The notes beneath the pieces were generated by a model that had not been told where the DNA came from, searched no databases, and worked only from the letters and a program-made list of their open reading frames with translations. Positions 7,461 through 15,855 of a stretch of 34,221 nucleotides of DNA are shown piece by piece. Numbering within the stretch: position 1 is the first letter of the stretch; every line of letters starts with the position of its first letter. The DNA is taken from contig CALHRD010000029.1 of assembly GCA_938038385.1 (NCBI GenBank), positions 1 through 34,221 on the forward strand, written 5' to 3'. A program made the position numbers and the translations under genes. The stretch is from an uncultured Burkholderiales bacterium. GTDB lineage: Bacteria > Pseudomonadota > Gammaproteobacteria > Burkholderiales > Thiobacillaceae.

Positions 7461-10118
7461 ATGAATGCTGCCACCCTGCGCACCACCTGCCCCTATTGCG
7501 GCGTCGGCTGTGGAATTCTGGTCAGCCGGGAGGGGGAAGGCTGGAACGTGCGCGGCGACCCCGAGCACCCCGCCAACCTCGGCCGTCTCTGTTCCAAAGG
7601 CGCGGCCCTGGGCGAAACCCTCGGTCTGGAGGACCGCCTGCTGCACCCCGAGATCGGTGGCCGGCAGGTCAACTGGGATACGGCGCTGGACACCGTGGCG
7701 CGTCGATTCTCCCAGGTCATCGAAGAGGACGGCCCCGATGCCGTGGCTTTCTACGTCTCGGGCCAGCTCCTCACCGAGGACTATTACGTCGCCAACAAGC
7801 TGATGAAGGGTTTCATCGGCTCGGCGAACATCGACACCAACTCGCGGCTGTGTATGGCCTCGGCCGTGGCCGGCCACAAACGCGCCTTCGGCGCGGACGC
7901 GGTGCCGGGCTGTTACGAGGACATCGAACTCGCGGACCTGGTGGTGCTGGTCGGCTCCAATGCCGCCTGGACCCACCCCGTGCTCTTTCAACGCCTGAGC
8001 GCTGCCAAACGGGCGCGCGCGCAGATGCGGGTGGTGGTGATCGACCCGCGCCGCACCGCCACCGCCGAGCTGGCCGACCTGCACCTGCCCCTGGCACCGG
8101 GCACGGACGCCTGGCTGTTCAATGGCCTGCTCGACCATCTGCGGCGCGAGGGCGGTGTGGACTGGGGCTATCTGGAGGCGCACGTGGCGGGTTTCGGCGA
8201 GGCCCTGGCGGCGGTGGAGGGGCTCAGCCTGCCCGCTGTCGCCGCCGCCTGTGACCTGCCCGAGGCGGACGTGGCCCGCTTCTTCCGCTGGTTCGCCGCC
8301 ACTCCCCGGACCGTCACCCTGTTCTCGCAGGGCATCAACCAATCCTCGTCCGGCGTGGACAAGGTGAACAGCATCCTCAACGTGCACCTGGCCACCGGGC
8401 GCGTGGGCCGGCCCGGCGCCAGTCCGTTCTCGCTCACCGGCCAGCCCAATGCCATGGGCGGACGCGAGGTCGGGGGGCTGGCCAACCAGCTCGCCGCACA
8501 CATGGATTTCACGCCCGAGCATATCGAACGCGTGGGCCGCCACTGGAACGCGCCGCGCATGGCGCAGGGGCCGGGTCTCAAGGCGGTGGACCTGTTTCGC
8601 GCCGTGCGTGCGGGGCGCATCAAGGCGCTGTGGATCATGGCCACCAATCCGGCGGTCAGCCTGCCCGAGGCGGACGCGGTGGCGGAGGCGCTGGCGGGCT
8701 GTCCCTTCGTCGTCGTCTCCGACGTCACGCGCCGCACCGACACTGCCCGCCATGCCCATGTCCTGTTGCCGGCCGCGGCCTGGGGCGAGAAGGACGGCAC
8801 GGTCACCAACTCGGAGCGGCGCATCTCGCGCCAGCGCGTCTTCCTGCCCTTGCCCGGCGAGGCCCGCCCGGACTGGTGGATCGTGGCCGGGGTGGCACGC
8901 CGTATGGGCTTCGGCGCCGGCTTCGACTACCGCGGACCGGCCGACATCTTCCGCGAGCACGCCAGACTCTCCGCGTTCGAAAACGGGGGTACCCGGCTAT
9001 TCGACCTGGGCCCGCTGGCGGGGCTGGACGCTGCGGCCTACGACCGGCTCGAACCGGTGCAGTGGCCGCCGGCGACGGCCGAGGACGACGGCGCACGCCT
9101 GTTCGCCGATGGCCGCTACCCCACGCCGACGGGCAAGGCGCACATGCTGCCCATCCTGCCACGTCCTCCCGCCCGCCGCGTGGACATGGCGCATCCCTTC
9201 GTCCTCAACACCGGCCGTATCCGCGACCAGTGGCACACCATGACGCGGACAGGCAAGACCGCCCGCCTGCTCGCCCACATCGGTGAACCCTACGTCGAGA
9301 TGCATCCACACGACTTGGCAGTGCATGGTCTCAGTCCGGGTGACCTGGCCAGGCTCACCAATGCCAGCGGCGAGGCCCTGGTCCGCGTGCTGGAGGGTAC
9401 CGGCCAGCGCCCCGGCTCGGTATTCGTCCCCATGCATTGGAACGCCCAGTACACCGCGCGCGGCCGCATCGGTGCCCTGATCGATGCCGTCACCGATCCC
9501 CTCTCCGGCCAGCCCGAGTTCAAGCACGCACCGGTCGCCGTGGCCGCCTACGCCGCCGACTGGCAGGGTTTCGTGCTGTCCCGGCAAGCGCCGGAGGGGA
9601 TCGACAGCCCCTACTGGACCCGCATCCGCGGCCATGCCTGCTGGCGCCTGGAGCTGGCCGGCAACCGGGGCCAATGGCCAACGGAAGAAAACTTGACGCA
9701 CTGGCTGGGCGAGCGGCAGGACCGGATCGAGCTGCGCGACCCCGCTGTCGGCCGCTACCGCGCCGCACACCTCCGCGATGGGCGCCTGCAGGCGGTGGTT
9801 TTCCTCGACCGCCAGCCCAACGCCCTGCCGCCCAGGCGGTGGCTGGTGTCGCTGTTCGAACGCGAGCGGCTGAGCGAGGCCGAGCGCGCCGGCCTGCTGC
9901 TCGGCCGTCCTGCCCAGACGGAAACGGACGTCGGGCGCATCGTCTGTGTCTGTCACGGCGTGGGCGAACAGACGCTCGCCACGGCCATCGCCCGTGGGGC
10001 GGACAGCGTCGAGGCCCTCGGTCTGGCGCTCAAGGCAGGCACCTGCTGCGGCTCGTGCATACCGGAGCTCAGGGCCCTGCTCGCACGCGAACGGGTGCCG
10101 GAAACCACGGCGGCCTAG
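7461..10118 (+). CDS. nasA: Assimilatory nitrate reductase catalytic subunit
   Basis: 885 residues from ATG 7461; an alternative start at 7428 would overlap nirD. The N-terminus has the [4Fe-4S] ligands Cys10, Cys13, Cys17 and Cys44 in C-P-Y-C-G-V-G-C. The long molybdopterin-guanine-dinucleotide domain follows (S-R-L-C-M-A-S, F-S-L-T-G-Q-P-N-A-M-G-G-R-E, M-A-T-N-P-A-V-S), then the dinucleotide-binding domain (L-N-T-G-R-I-R-D-Q-W-H-T-M). A C-terminal BFD-type [2Fe-2S] domain has C-V-C-H-G-V-G and C-C-G-S-C, as in assimilatory enzymes. There is no signal peptide, so it reduces nitrate to nitrite in the cytoplasm and supplies NirBD. No flavoprotein partner (NasB/NasC type) or ferredoxin gene is in the window, so its electron donor is open. 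Ten bases separate it from nirD. Confidence 0.95.
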   Translation: MNAATLRTTCPYCGVGCGILVSREGEGWNVRGDPEHPANLGRLCSKGAALGETLGLEDRLLHPEIGGRQVNWDTALDTVARRFSQVIEEDGPDAVAFYVSGQLLTEDYYVANKLMKGFIGSANIDTNSRLCMASAVAGHKRAFGADAVPGCYEDIELADLVVLVGSNAAWTHPVLFQRLSAAKRARAQMRVVVIDPRRTATAELADLHLPLAPGTDAWLFNGLLDHLRREGGVDWGYLEAHVAGFGEALAAVEGLSLPAVAAACDLPEADVARFFRWFAATPRTVTLFSQGINQSSSGVDKVNSILNVHLATGRVGRPGASPFSLTGQPNAMGGREVGGLANQLAAHMDFTPEHIERVGRHWNAPRMAQGPGLKAVDLFRAVRAGRIKALWIMATNPAVSLPEADAVAEALAGCPFVVVSDVTRRTDTARHAHVLLPAAAWGEKDGTVTNSERRISRQRVFLPLPGEARPDWWIVAGVARRMGFGAGFDYRGPADIFREHARLSAFENGGTRLFDLGPLAGLDAAAYDRLEPVQWPPATAEDDGARLFADGRYPTPTGKAHMLPILPRPPARRVDMAHPFVLNTGRIRDQWHTMTRTGKTARLLAHIGEPYVEMHPHDLAVHGLSPGDLARLTNASGEALVRVLEGTGQRPGSVFVPMHWNAQYTARGRIGALIDAVTDPLSGQPEFKHAPVAVAAYAADWQGFVLSRQAPEGIDSPYWTRIRGHACWRLELAGNRGQWPTEENLTHWLGERQDRIELRDPAVGRYRAAHLRDGRLQAVVFLDRQPNALPPRRWLVSLFERERLSEAERAGLLLGRPAQTETDVGRIVCVCHGVGEQTLATAIARGADSVEALGLALKAGTCCGSCIPELRALLARERVPETTAA

Positions 10119-10120
10119 CA

Positions 10121-10137
10121 TTGGCATGCGGCTTGCA
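10121..10137 (+). promoter_or_regulatory. Sigma-54 promoter of nasT
   Basis: TTGGCATGCGGCTTGCA matches YTGGCACGNNNNTTGCW with one mismatch, with GG at 10123-10124 and GC at 10135-10136. It lies in the 34-base gap after nasA. The predicted start point is near 10148, only about five bases before the first nasT ATG, which bears on start choice. Confidence 0.7.
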
Positions 10138-10152
10138 AAGTAATCTCCCGCC

Positions 10153-10761
10153 ATGCCCACCAAGAAACACGACACCACCGCACCCGGGGAATTGCGGGTG
10201 ATGATCGTCGACAGCGACACCGAGCGCAGCCGCAACCTGCGCGGCGCGCTGACCCTGGCCGGCTACCGCGTGGTTGCGGAACTGCGCGAATCCATAGCCC
10301 TGCCGGATGCGGTGCAGGGGCTCAAGCCGCACATCGTCATCGTCGCCGCCGACTCCCCGGACCGGGACACCCTCGAACACATCAGCCTGACCACCCGCAA
10401 CGCCCCGCGTCCGGTGGTCATGTTCACCCAGGAACGTGCGAGCGAGACCATACGTGCGGCGGTGCGGGCCGGTGTCTCGGCCTATGTGGTGGACGGGCTC
10501 AGTCCGGATCGCATCCGTCCCATCCTCGAGGTCGCCTGCGCCCGCTTCGAGGCGCATCAGGCACTGGCCGACCGTCTCGCCGACACCGAGCGCCAGCTCG
10601 TGGAGCGCAAGACGGTGGAAAAGGCCAAGGGGCTGCTCATGCAGCGGCGTGGCCTGTCCGAGGAGGCGGCCTACCGGGAACTGCGCCAGTTGGCCATGCA
10701 AACCGGCAAGCGCCTGGCCGAGGTGGCCGAGACCCTGCTCGCTGCCGCACATCTGCTCTGA
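10153..10761 (+). CDS. nasT: ANTAR-domain transcription antiterminator NasT
   Basis: 202 residues from ATG 10153. A pseudo-receiver domain (R-V-M-I-V-D-S-D near residue 15; A-D-S-P-D-R-D-T-L-E-H) is followed by an ANTAR RNA-binding domain: a linker helix (L-A-D-T-E-R-Q-L-V-E-R-K) into V-E-K-A-K-G-L-L-M-Q-R-R-G-L-S-E-E-A-A-Y. This is the NasT layout, a protein that binds twin-hexaloop leader RNA and prevents termination. Its predicted targets are the nirB and nrtA leaders on either side. Start uncertain: the sigma-54 promoter would give a nearly leaderless mRNA for 10153, while GTG 10198 or ATG 10201 follow GGGGA (10186-10190) and begin exactly at the receiver fold. The partner sensor NasS is absent from the window. 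Confidence 0.92.
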   Translation: MPTKKHDTTAPGELRVMIVDSDTERSRNLRGALTLAGYRVVAELRESIALPDAVQGLKPHIVIVAADSPDRDTLEHISLTTRNAPRPVVMFTQERASETIRAAVRAGVSAYVVDGLSPDRIRPILEVACARFEAHQALADRLADTERQLVERKTVEKAKGLLMQRRGLSEEAAYRELRQLAMQTGKRLAEVAETLLAAAHLL

Positions 10762-10795
10762 TTGCGCCGACACCCGTCCCCAAACGGTGCATTCC

Positions 10796-10810
10796 GCACC
10801 AGTGGCGTGC
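10796..10810. promoter_or_regulatory. NtrC-type enhancer site upstream of nrtA
   Basis: GCAC (10796-10799), seven bases, GTGC (10807-10810), the same GCAC-N7-GTGC pattern as before nirB. It is about 120 bp before the predicted nrtA start point. An overlapping inverted pair GGTGC/GCACC (10786-10800) may be part of a second site. Confidence 0.6.
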
Positions 10811-10896
10811 GTACCAGTACTCGGCGATTCACCCCCGGCACCCCACGATTCAGCACAAACCCGCGTATTCGCTGGCTTTACGCGACACCCCAAGAG

Positions 10897-10913
10897 TTGG
10901 CACGCTACCTGCT
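10897..10913 (+). promoter_or_regulatory. Sigma-54 promoter of nrtABD
   Basis: TTGGCACGCTACCTGCT has GG at 10899-10900 and GC at 10911-10912, exact -24/-12 spacing and one mismatch to YTGGCACGNNNNTTGCW. The predicted start point is near 10924, giving a leader of about 120 bases. Confidence 0.8.
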
Positions 10914-10960
10914 TTGAATGGTTGAAGCCCGTTCCTCGATCAGGGTTCACAGCCAGCTTC

Positions 10961-10994
10961 GCACCGATGGTGGTGCTTTTGGACAACGGCGTCC
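10961..10994 (+). ncRNA. ANTAR-target leader RNA (two hexaloop hairpins) of nrtA
   Basis: P1 is GCACC (10961-10965), loop GATGGT, GGTGC (10972-10976). P2 is GGAC (10981-10984), loop AACGGC, GTCC (10991-10994). P2 is identical over 14 bases to P2 of the nirB leader and has A1 and G4. The P1 loop is six bases long with G4, but position 1 is G, a departure from the consensus if the closing C-G pair forms. P2 shares GCGTCC with the terminator that follows. Confidence 0.7.
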
Positions 10995-11034
10995 CTCCCC
11001 GCGGCCCAGCCGCGAGGGTCGGACGCTTTTTTTT
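10989..11034 (+). terminator. Leader intrinsic terminator before nrtA
   Basis: GCGTCC (10989-10994) pairs with GGACGC (11021-11026). Inside are CCCT/AGGG and CGCGG/CCGCG stems around a CCCAG loop. A run of eight T follows (11027-11034). It ends 11 bases before the nrtA ATG, the same distance as in the nirB leader. Confidence 0.85.
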
Positions 11035-11045
11035 GGAGTCGTGCA

Positions 11046-12338
11046 ATGTCCCAGGACAAGAAAACCCCTCTGCCCAACCCCTTGCCGGTCGAAGCGAGCA
11101 CTGAGTCCCGGCGTGATTTCCTCAAGCGGTCCACCGCCATGTCGACCGCTGCCGCCCTCATGGGCCTGGTGCCACCCGGTGTGCGCGGCAGTGCCTGGGC
11201 GTCGGGCTCGGACGCCCCCGAGAAGACCGAGGTGAAGATCGGCTTCATCCCCCTGACCGACTGCGCCAGCGTGGTGATCGCTGCCGAGAAGGGCTTCGAC
11301 CGCAAGTACGGCATCCGCATATCCCCTTCCAAGGAGGCCTCCTGGGCCGGCGTGCGCGACAAGCTGGTCAACGGCGAGCTGGATGCCGCGCACGTCCTCT
11401 ACGGCCTGATCTACGGTCTGCAACTGGGTGTGGCAGGACCCAAGAAGGACATGGCCGTGCTCATGACCCTCAACAACAACGGCCAGGCCATCACGCTCAG
11501 CAACCAGCTCAGGGCCAAGGGCGTCACCGACGGCGCCGGTCTGGCCAAGCTGGTCAAGGCCGAGCCCAAGGAATGGACCTTCGCCCAGACCTTCCCCACC
11601 GGCACCCACGCCATGTGGCTGTATTACTGGATGGGCGCCTATGGCATCGACCCTTTCCGCGAGGTGAAGGTGATCACCGTGCCACCACCCCAGATGGTGG
11701 CCAATATGCGCGTGAACAAGATGGACGGCTATTGCGTGGGCGAGCCCTGGAATGCGCGCGCCATCCACGACAAGATCGGCTTTACCGCCGTCACCAGTCA
11801 GGACATCTGGCCCGATCACCCGGAAAAGGTGCTGGGCACCACCCTGGAGTTCGTGCGCAGATACCCCAACACCGCACGCGCCATGATCGCCGCCATCCTG
11901 GATGCCTCGAAATACATCGACACCCTGGCCAACCGCGCCGAAGTGGCGCGCATCATCTCCGGCAAGGCTTATGTCAACACCGAGGTCGAGGTCATCGAGG
12001 GGCGCATGCTGGGCCAGTATGACAACGGCCTGGGCCGCAAGTGGCAGGACAAGAACTCCATGAAGTTCTACAACGACGGCGCGGTGAACTTCCCCTATCT
12101 GTCGGACGGCATGTGGTTCCTCACCCAGCACAAGCGCTGGGGACTCTTGAAGGAGCACCCGGACTACCTCGAGGTGGCGAGGAAGGTCGACCAGATCGCC
12201 CTGTACAAGGAGGCCGCCACCCTGACCAAGACCCCACTACCCAGGTCGGAGACGCGCAGCTCCCGCCTCATCGACGGCGTGGTCTGGGACGGCGGCAATC
12301 CCAAGGCCTATGCCGACGCCTTCAAGGTGAAGGCATGA
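11046..12338 (+). CDS. nrtA: Nitrate ABC transporter, substrate-binding protein (Tat-exported)
   Basis: 430 residues. The N-terminus has S-R-R-D-F-L-K-R-S followed by a moderately hydrophobic stretch ending near A-W-A-S-G, a twin-arginine signal. The mature part is a CmpA/NrtA-family binding protein: V-K-I-G-F-I-P-L-T-D-C-A-S-V near its start, W-A-G-V-R-D-K-L, then the hinge and ligand residues around P-T-G-T-H-A-M-W-L and C-V-G-E-P-W-N. It should bind nitrate or nitrite in the periplasm for NrtB/NrtD. The signal sequence argues against it being NasS, the cytoplasmic homologue that partners NasT. First gene after the second ANTAR leader; a GGAG (11035-11038) lies before the ATG. Confidence 0.92.
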   Translation: MSQDKKTPLPNPLPVEASTESRRDFLKRSTAMSTAAALMGLVPPGVRGSAWASGSDAPEKTEVKIGFIPLTDCASVVIAAEKGFDRKYGIRISPSKEASWAGVRDKLVNGELDAAHVLYGLIYGLQLGVAGPKKDMAVLMTLNNNGQAITLSNQLRAKGVTDGAGLAKLVKAEPKEWTFAQTFPTGTHAMWLYYWMGAYGIDPFREVKVITVPPPQMVANMRVNKMDGYCVGEPWNARAIHDKIGFTAVTSQDIWPDHPEKVLGTTLEFVRRYPNTARAMIAAILDASKYIDTLANRAEVARIISGKAYVNTEVEVIEGRMLGQYDNGLGRKWQDKNSMKFYNDGAVNFPYLSDGMWFLTQHKRWGLLKEHPDYLEVARKVDQIALYKEAATLTKTPLPRSETRSSRLIDGVVWDGGNPKAYADAFKVKA

Positions 12339-12399
12339 TGCCCCGACCGCCAGACCATGCGCGCGACGACCGCCCCAGCAAGCAACACAGGAGAATGAA

Positions 12400-13326
12400 A
12401 TGAGCGCAGTGACCCTCAACGAAGGCAGTTTGCACGACATCATCACGGCACCCGACAGCGAGCCCCTGCCGGCGGCAAGCACGGTGCGAAAATCGCCACG
12501 ACCGCATGCCACACCGTGGCTGCAGACCGAGACAGGACGGGCCTTCGGCACCGCCCTCGGGCGGCTGTGCCGTGCCGGCCTGCCGCCGGTGATCGGCATG
12601 GGGCTGTTCGTACTGCTCTGGCAGCTGGTCTCGGTCAGCAGCGGTGATCAGGGGTTGCCCGGCCCCGCCAGGACCTGGGAGGCGGCCCGCGCCCTGTTCG
12701 CCGACCCGTTCTACGACAACGGCCCCAACGACCAAGGCATCGGCTGGAACATCCTGCACTCGCTCTACCGCGTCGGCGCGGGCTTCGGCCTGGCCGCCCT
12801 GGTGGGCATCCCGCTGGGCTTCATGATCGGCCGCTTCGCCTTCCTCTCCGGCATGCTGGCGCCCGTCATCAGCCTGCTGCGGCCGGTCTCGCCGCTCGCC
12901 TGGCTGCCCATCGGGCTCTATGTCTTCAAGGAGACCGAACCGGCCAGCCTGTGGGTGATCTTCATTTCCAGCATCTGGCCCATCCTCCTCAACACCGCCG
13001 CCGGGGTGTCGCGTGTTCCCCAGGACTATCTCAACGTCGCGCGGGTGCTGAACCTCTCGGAGTGGAAGATCTTCACCCGCATCCTCTTTCCCTCGGTGCT
13101 GCCGCACATGATGACCGGCATCCGGCTGTCCATCGGCGTGGCCTGGCTGGTGATCGTGGCGGCGGAGATGCTCACCGGCGGCACAGGACTCGGCTTCTGG
13201 GTGTGGGACGAATGGAACAACCTCAACGTCGAACACATCCTCATCGCCATCTTCATCGTCGGCATCGTCGGGCTGCTGCTTGAGCAGACACTGATGCTGT
13301 TGGCCAGGCGATTCGATTACGCGTGA
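12400..13326 (+). CDS. nrtB: Nitrate ABC transporter, permease
   Basis: 308 residues with GGAGAA ahead of ATG 12400. A roughly 60-residue polar N-terminus precedes the first membrane helix (I-G-M-G-L-F-V-L-L-W-Q). About six membrane segments follow. The cytoplasmic EAA-like loop, which couples to the ATPase, corresponds to Y-L-N-V-A-R-V-L-N-L-S-E-W-K-I-F. This is the BPD_transp_1 fold of NrtB/TauC-type permeases. It lies 61 bases after nrtA and in the same operon. Confidence 0.92.
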   Translation: MSAVTLNEGSLHDIITAPDSEPLPAASTVRKSPRPHATPWLQTETGRAFGTALGRLCRAGLPPVIGMGLFVLLWQLVSVSSGDQGLPGPARTWEAARALFADPFYDNGPNDQGIGWNILHSLYRVGAGFGLAALVGIPLGFMIGRFAFLSGMLAPVISLLRPVSPLAWLPIGLYVFKETEPASLWVIFISSIWPILLNTAAGVSRVPQDYLNVARVLNLSEWKIFTRILFPSVLPHMMTGIRLSIGVAWLVIVAAEMLTGGTGLGFWVWDEWNNLNVEHILIAIFIVGIVGLLLEQTLMLLARRFDYA

Positions 13327-13409
13327 TGACCGGAAGCAGGAGAAGGAAACGGGAAACAGCGCGGGTCACCCTTCTCCCTTCCCTCTTTCCCCTGACCAAG
13401 GAGTCTCGC

Positions 13410-14201
<792 letters not shown>

Positions 14202-14247
14202 ATGCAGTGCTGAGTGATGGGTACCGCGTGAACTCAGGCTGCATAAG

Positions 14248-14301
14248 AAAAAAGGCGCCCTCACAGGCGCCTGCGTCGGCTCCCCCGACCGACCGGGGAG
14301 C
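14248..14301 (-). terminator. Intrinsic terminator(s) between convergent nrtD and the repeat-protein gene
   Basis: AGGCGCC (14253-14259) pairs with GGCGCCT (14266-14272). On the minus strand the stem is followed by TTTTTT (14253-14248), an intrinsic terminator for the 14316-15755 gene. A second hairpin, GCTCCCC/GGGGAGC (14279-14285/14295-14301), sits between it and that gene and lacks a T run. Confidence 0.8.
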
Positions 14302-14315
14302 AAACGGGTGGTCGA

Positions 14316-15755
14316 TCAGTTCGGCGACACGCCCAGTGCCTTGACCGTCTCCATGTTGATGTGGCCGTCCATGGGCAAACCTTTCGCCTTCTGGTACTCG
14401 GCCACGGCACTCATCGTCGGGGCGTCGGTCTGGCCGTTGATCGGCCCCTTGTAGAAGCCGGCAGCGGCCAGGGCCTTCTGGATCTCGCCGATCTTGGCCG
14501 GCGTGGCGTTGACGTCGCAGAGGATCTCCGACCAGTAGACCTGCACCGGGCAGACCATGACCTCCTGCTGCACCTCGGCGTATTCCGCCGGCACCGGTAC
14601 GCGCACCTCTTTCGCGGGCGTCACCAGCCGTGTGACCTCGCGCTCTTCATACTCGGCCGGGATGGGGATGCGCTTCTCGGTGGCGGGCTGGACCATGGTC
14701 ATCACCTCACGCTCGTAGTCCACCGGTACCACCTTGGTCACCGTCGTGGCGGGCTTCACCAGCTTGACGACCTCACGCTCCGCATACTCGGCAGGGATTT
14801 CCACGGTACGGGTCGTGGCGGGGGTCTTCAGGACGGTCTTCTTCACCGTGGCGTATTCCGCCGGCACGTCCTCGTAACGGACGGTGGCCGGGGTCTTGAG
14901 CACCTGACGGGTGATGGTCTCGTACTCGGCCGGCACTTCCACCAGACACATGATCTGCCCGGTCTGCTCGTCGAGGCGCTGGATGGCGGTATCCGTGCCT
15001 GGCTTCCAGGTGGTGTAGGCCTCACGCACCAGCTTCCGTTCGGTGACCGTCTCGTACACCGCCGGCACCTCGATGGCACGCTTGGAGGCCGGCTTGACCA
15101 TGACCCGTTCCTCGACCTCCTCATAGACCGCGGGCACCTCCTCGATGCGGGTGCTGGCCTCCTTGACCAGGACGCGCTCCTTCACGGTCTCATAGACGGG
15201 GGGCACGACCTCCTGCACCTCCTCGCTCTGGACACGCACCTTCACCGCCTTGTAGACGGGCGGCAGGATCTCGATCTTCTCGCTGGCCTCCTTGACCAGA
15301 ACCTTTTCCTTCACGGTCTCGTACACCGCCGGCACGGTCTCGATGCGCTCGCCGGCCTCTTTTACCAGCTTGCGCACGGTCTCCGTGCGGAAGGTGGCCG
15401 GCCGGATGACCTTGGCGAAGCACTGGCCGGCGCGTGCGTTCGGCGGCAGATCGCCGACGATGGCACCCTGAGGCAACGGACAGGGATCCGGTTTGGCCAC
15501 CGGCTTGGGCGTGACCACCGGAGCAGCGGGCTTCGGCTTCTCGACGACCGGTGCCGGACGGTCCTCCGGACAGGGCGGATCGAGCAGCTGCCGACCCGGA
15601 CAGCCGATGGTCTTGTACAGGTCCTTGCCCGTGGTCACCCCGGCGGCACCGGCCGGGTTGGTCGGATCATAGAACCTGCCGGTCTGGGCCTGGGCGAGCC
15701 CGGCCGTGGCCAGGGCGATACTCAGAGAGCTCAACATCAACAGGGTCTTGCGCAT
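14316..15755 (-). CDS. Secreted V/I-P-A-E-Y repeat protein with C-terminal peptidoglycan-binding domain
   Basis: 479 residues from ATG 15755, where an AGGACA ribosome binding site and a normal signal peptide (M-R-K-T-L-L ... L-A-Q-A-Q) begin. A Pro/Lys-rich linker with several Cys covers about residues 50-130. Then come about eleven copies of a roughly 20-25-residue repeat whose core is V-P-A-V-Y-E, later V-P-A-E-Y-A, followed by a charged strand and K-x-A/P-A. A break between copies five and six carries W-K-P-G-T-D and a Cys. The last 60 residues (I-Q-K-A-L-A-A-A-G-F-Y to V-A-E-Y-Q-K-A-K-G-L-P) are a PG_binding_1 domain. It is probably a periplasmic or outer-membrane protein held to peptidoglycan. 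Function unknown; I recognise only the tail as a named domain. It may be regulated by the CRP-like gene immediately upstream. Confidence 0.85.
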   Translation of the reverse strand: MRKTLLMLSSLSIALATAGLAQAQTGRFYDPTNPAGAAGVTTGKDLYKTIGCPGRQLLDPPCPEDRPAPVVEKPKPAAPVVTPKPVAKPDPCPLPQGAIVGDLPPNARAGQCFAKVIRPATFRTETVRKLVKEAGERIETVPAVYETVKEKVLVKEASEKIEILPPVYKAVKVRVQSEEVQEVVPPVYETVKERVLVKEASTRIEEVPAVYEEVEERVMVKPASKRAIEVPAVYETVTERKLVREAYTTWKPGTDTAIQRLDEQTGQIMCLVEVPAEYETITRQVLKTPATVRYEDVPAEYATVKKTVLKTPATTRTVEIPAEYAEREVVKLVKPATTVTKVVPVDYEREVMTMVQPATEKRIPIPAEYEEREVTRLVTPAKEVRVPVPAEYAEVQQEVMVCPVQVYWSEILCDVNATPAKIGEIQKALAAAGFYKGPINGQTDAPTMSAVAEYQKAKGLPMDGHINMETVKALGVSPN

Positions 15756-15855
15756 CTTTCTTGTCCTTTCTGTGAATAACGTTGGAGAAGTCGGGGTGAG
15801 GTCAACGGGGAGATTCGACGGATGGACGGGGATGATGAAGGATCTGCATGACAGA

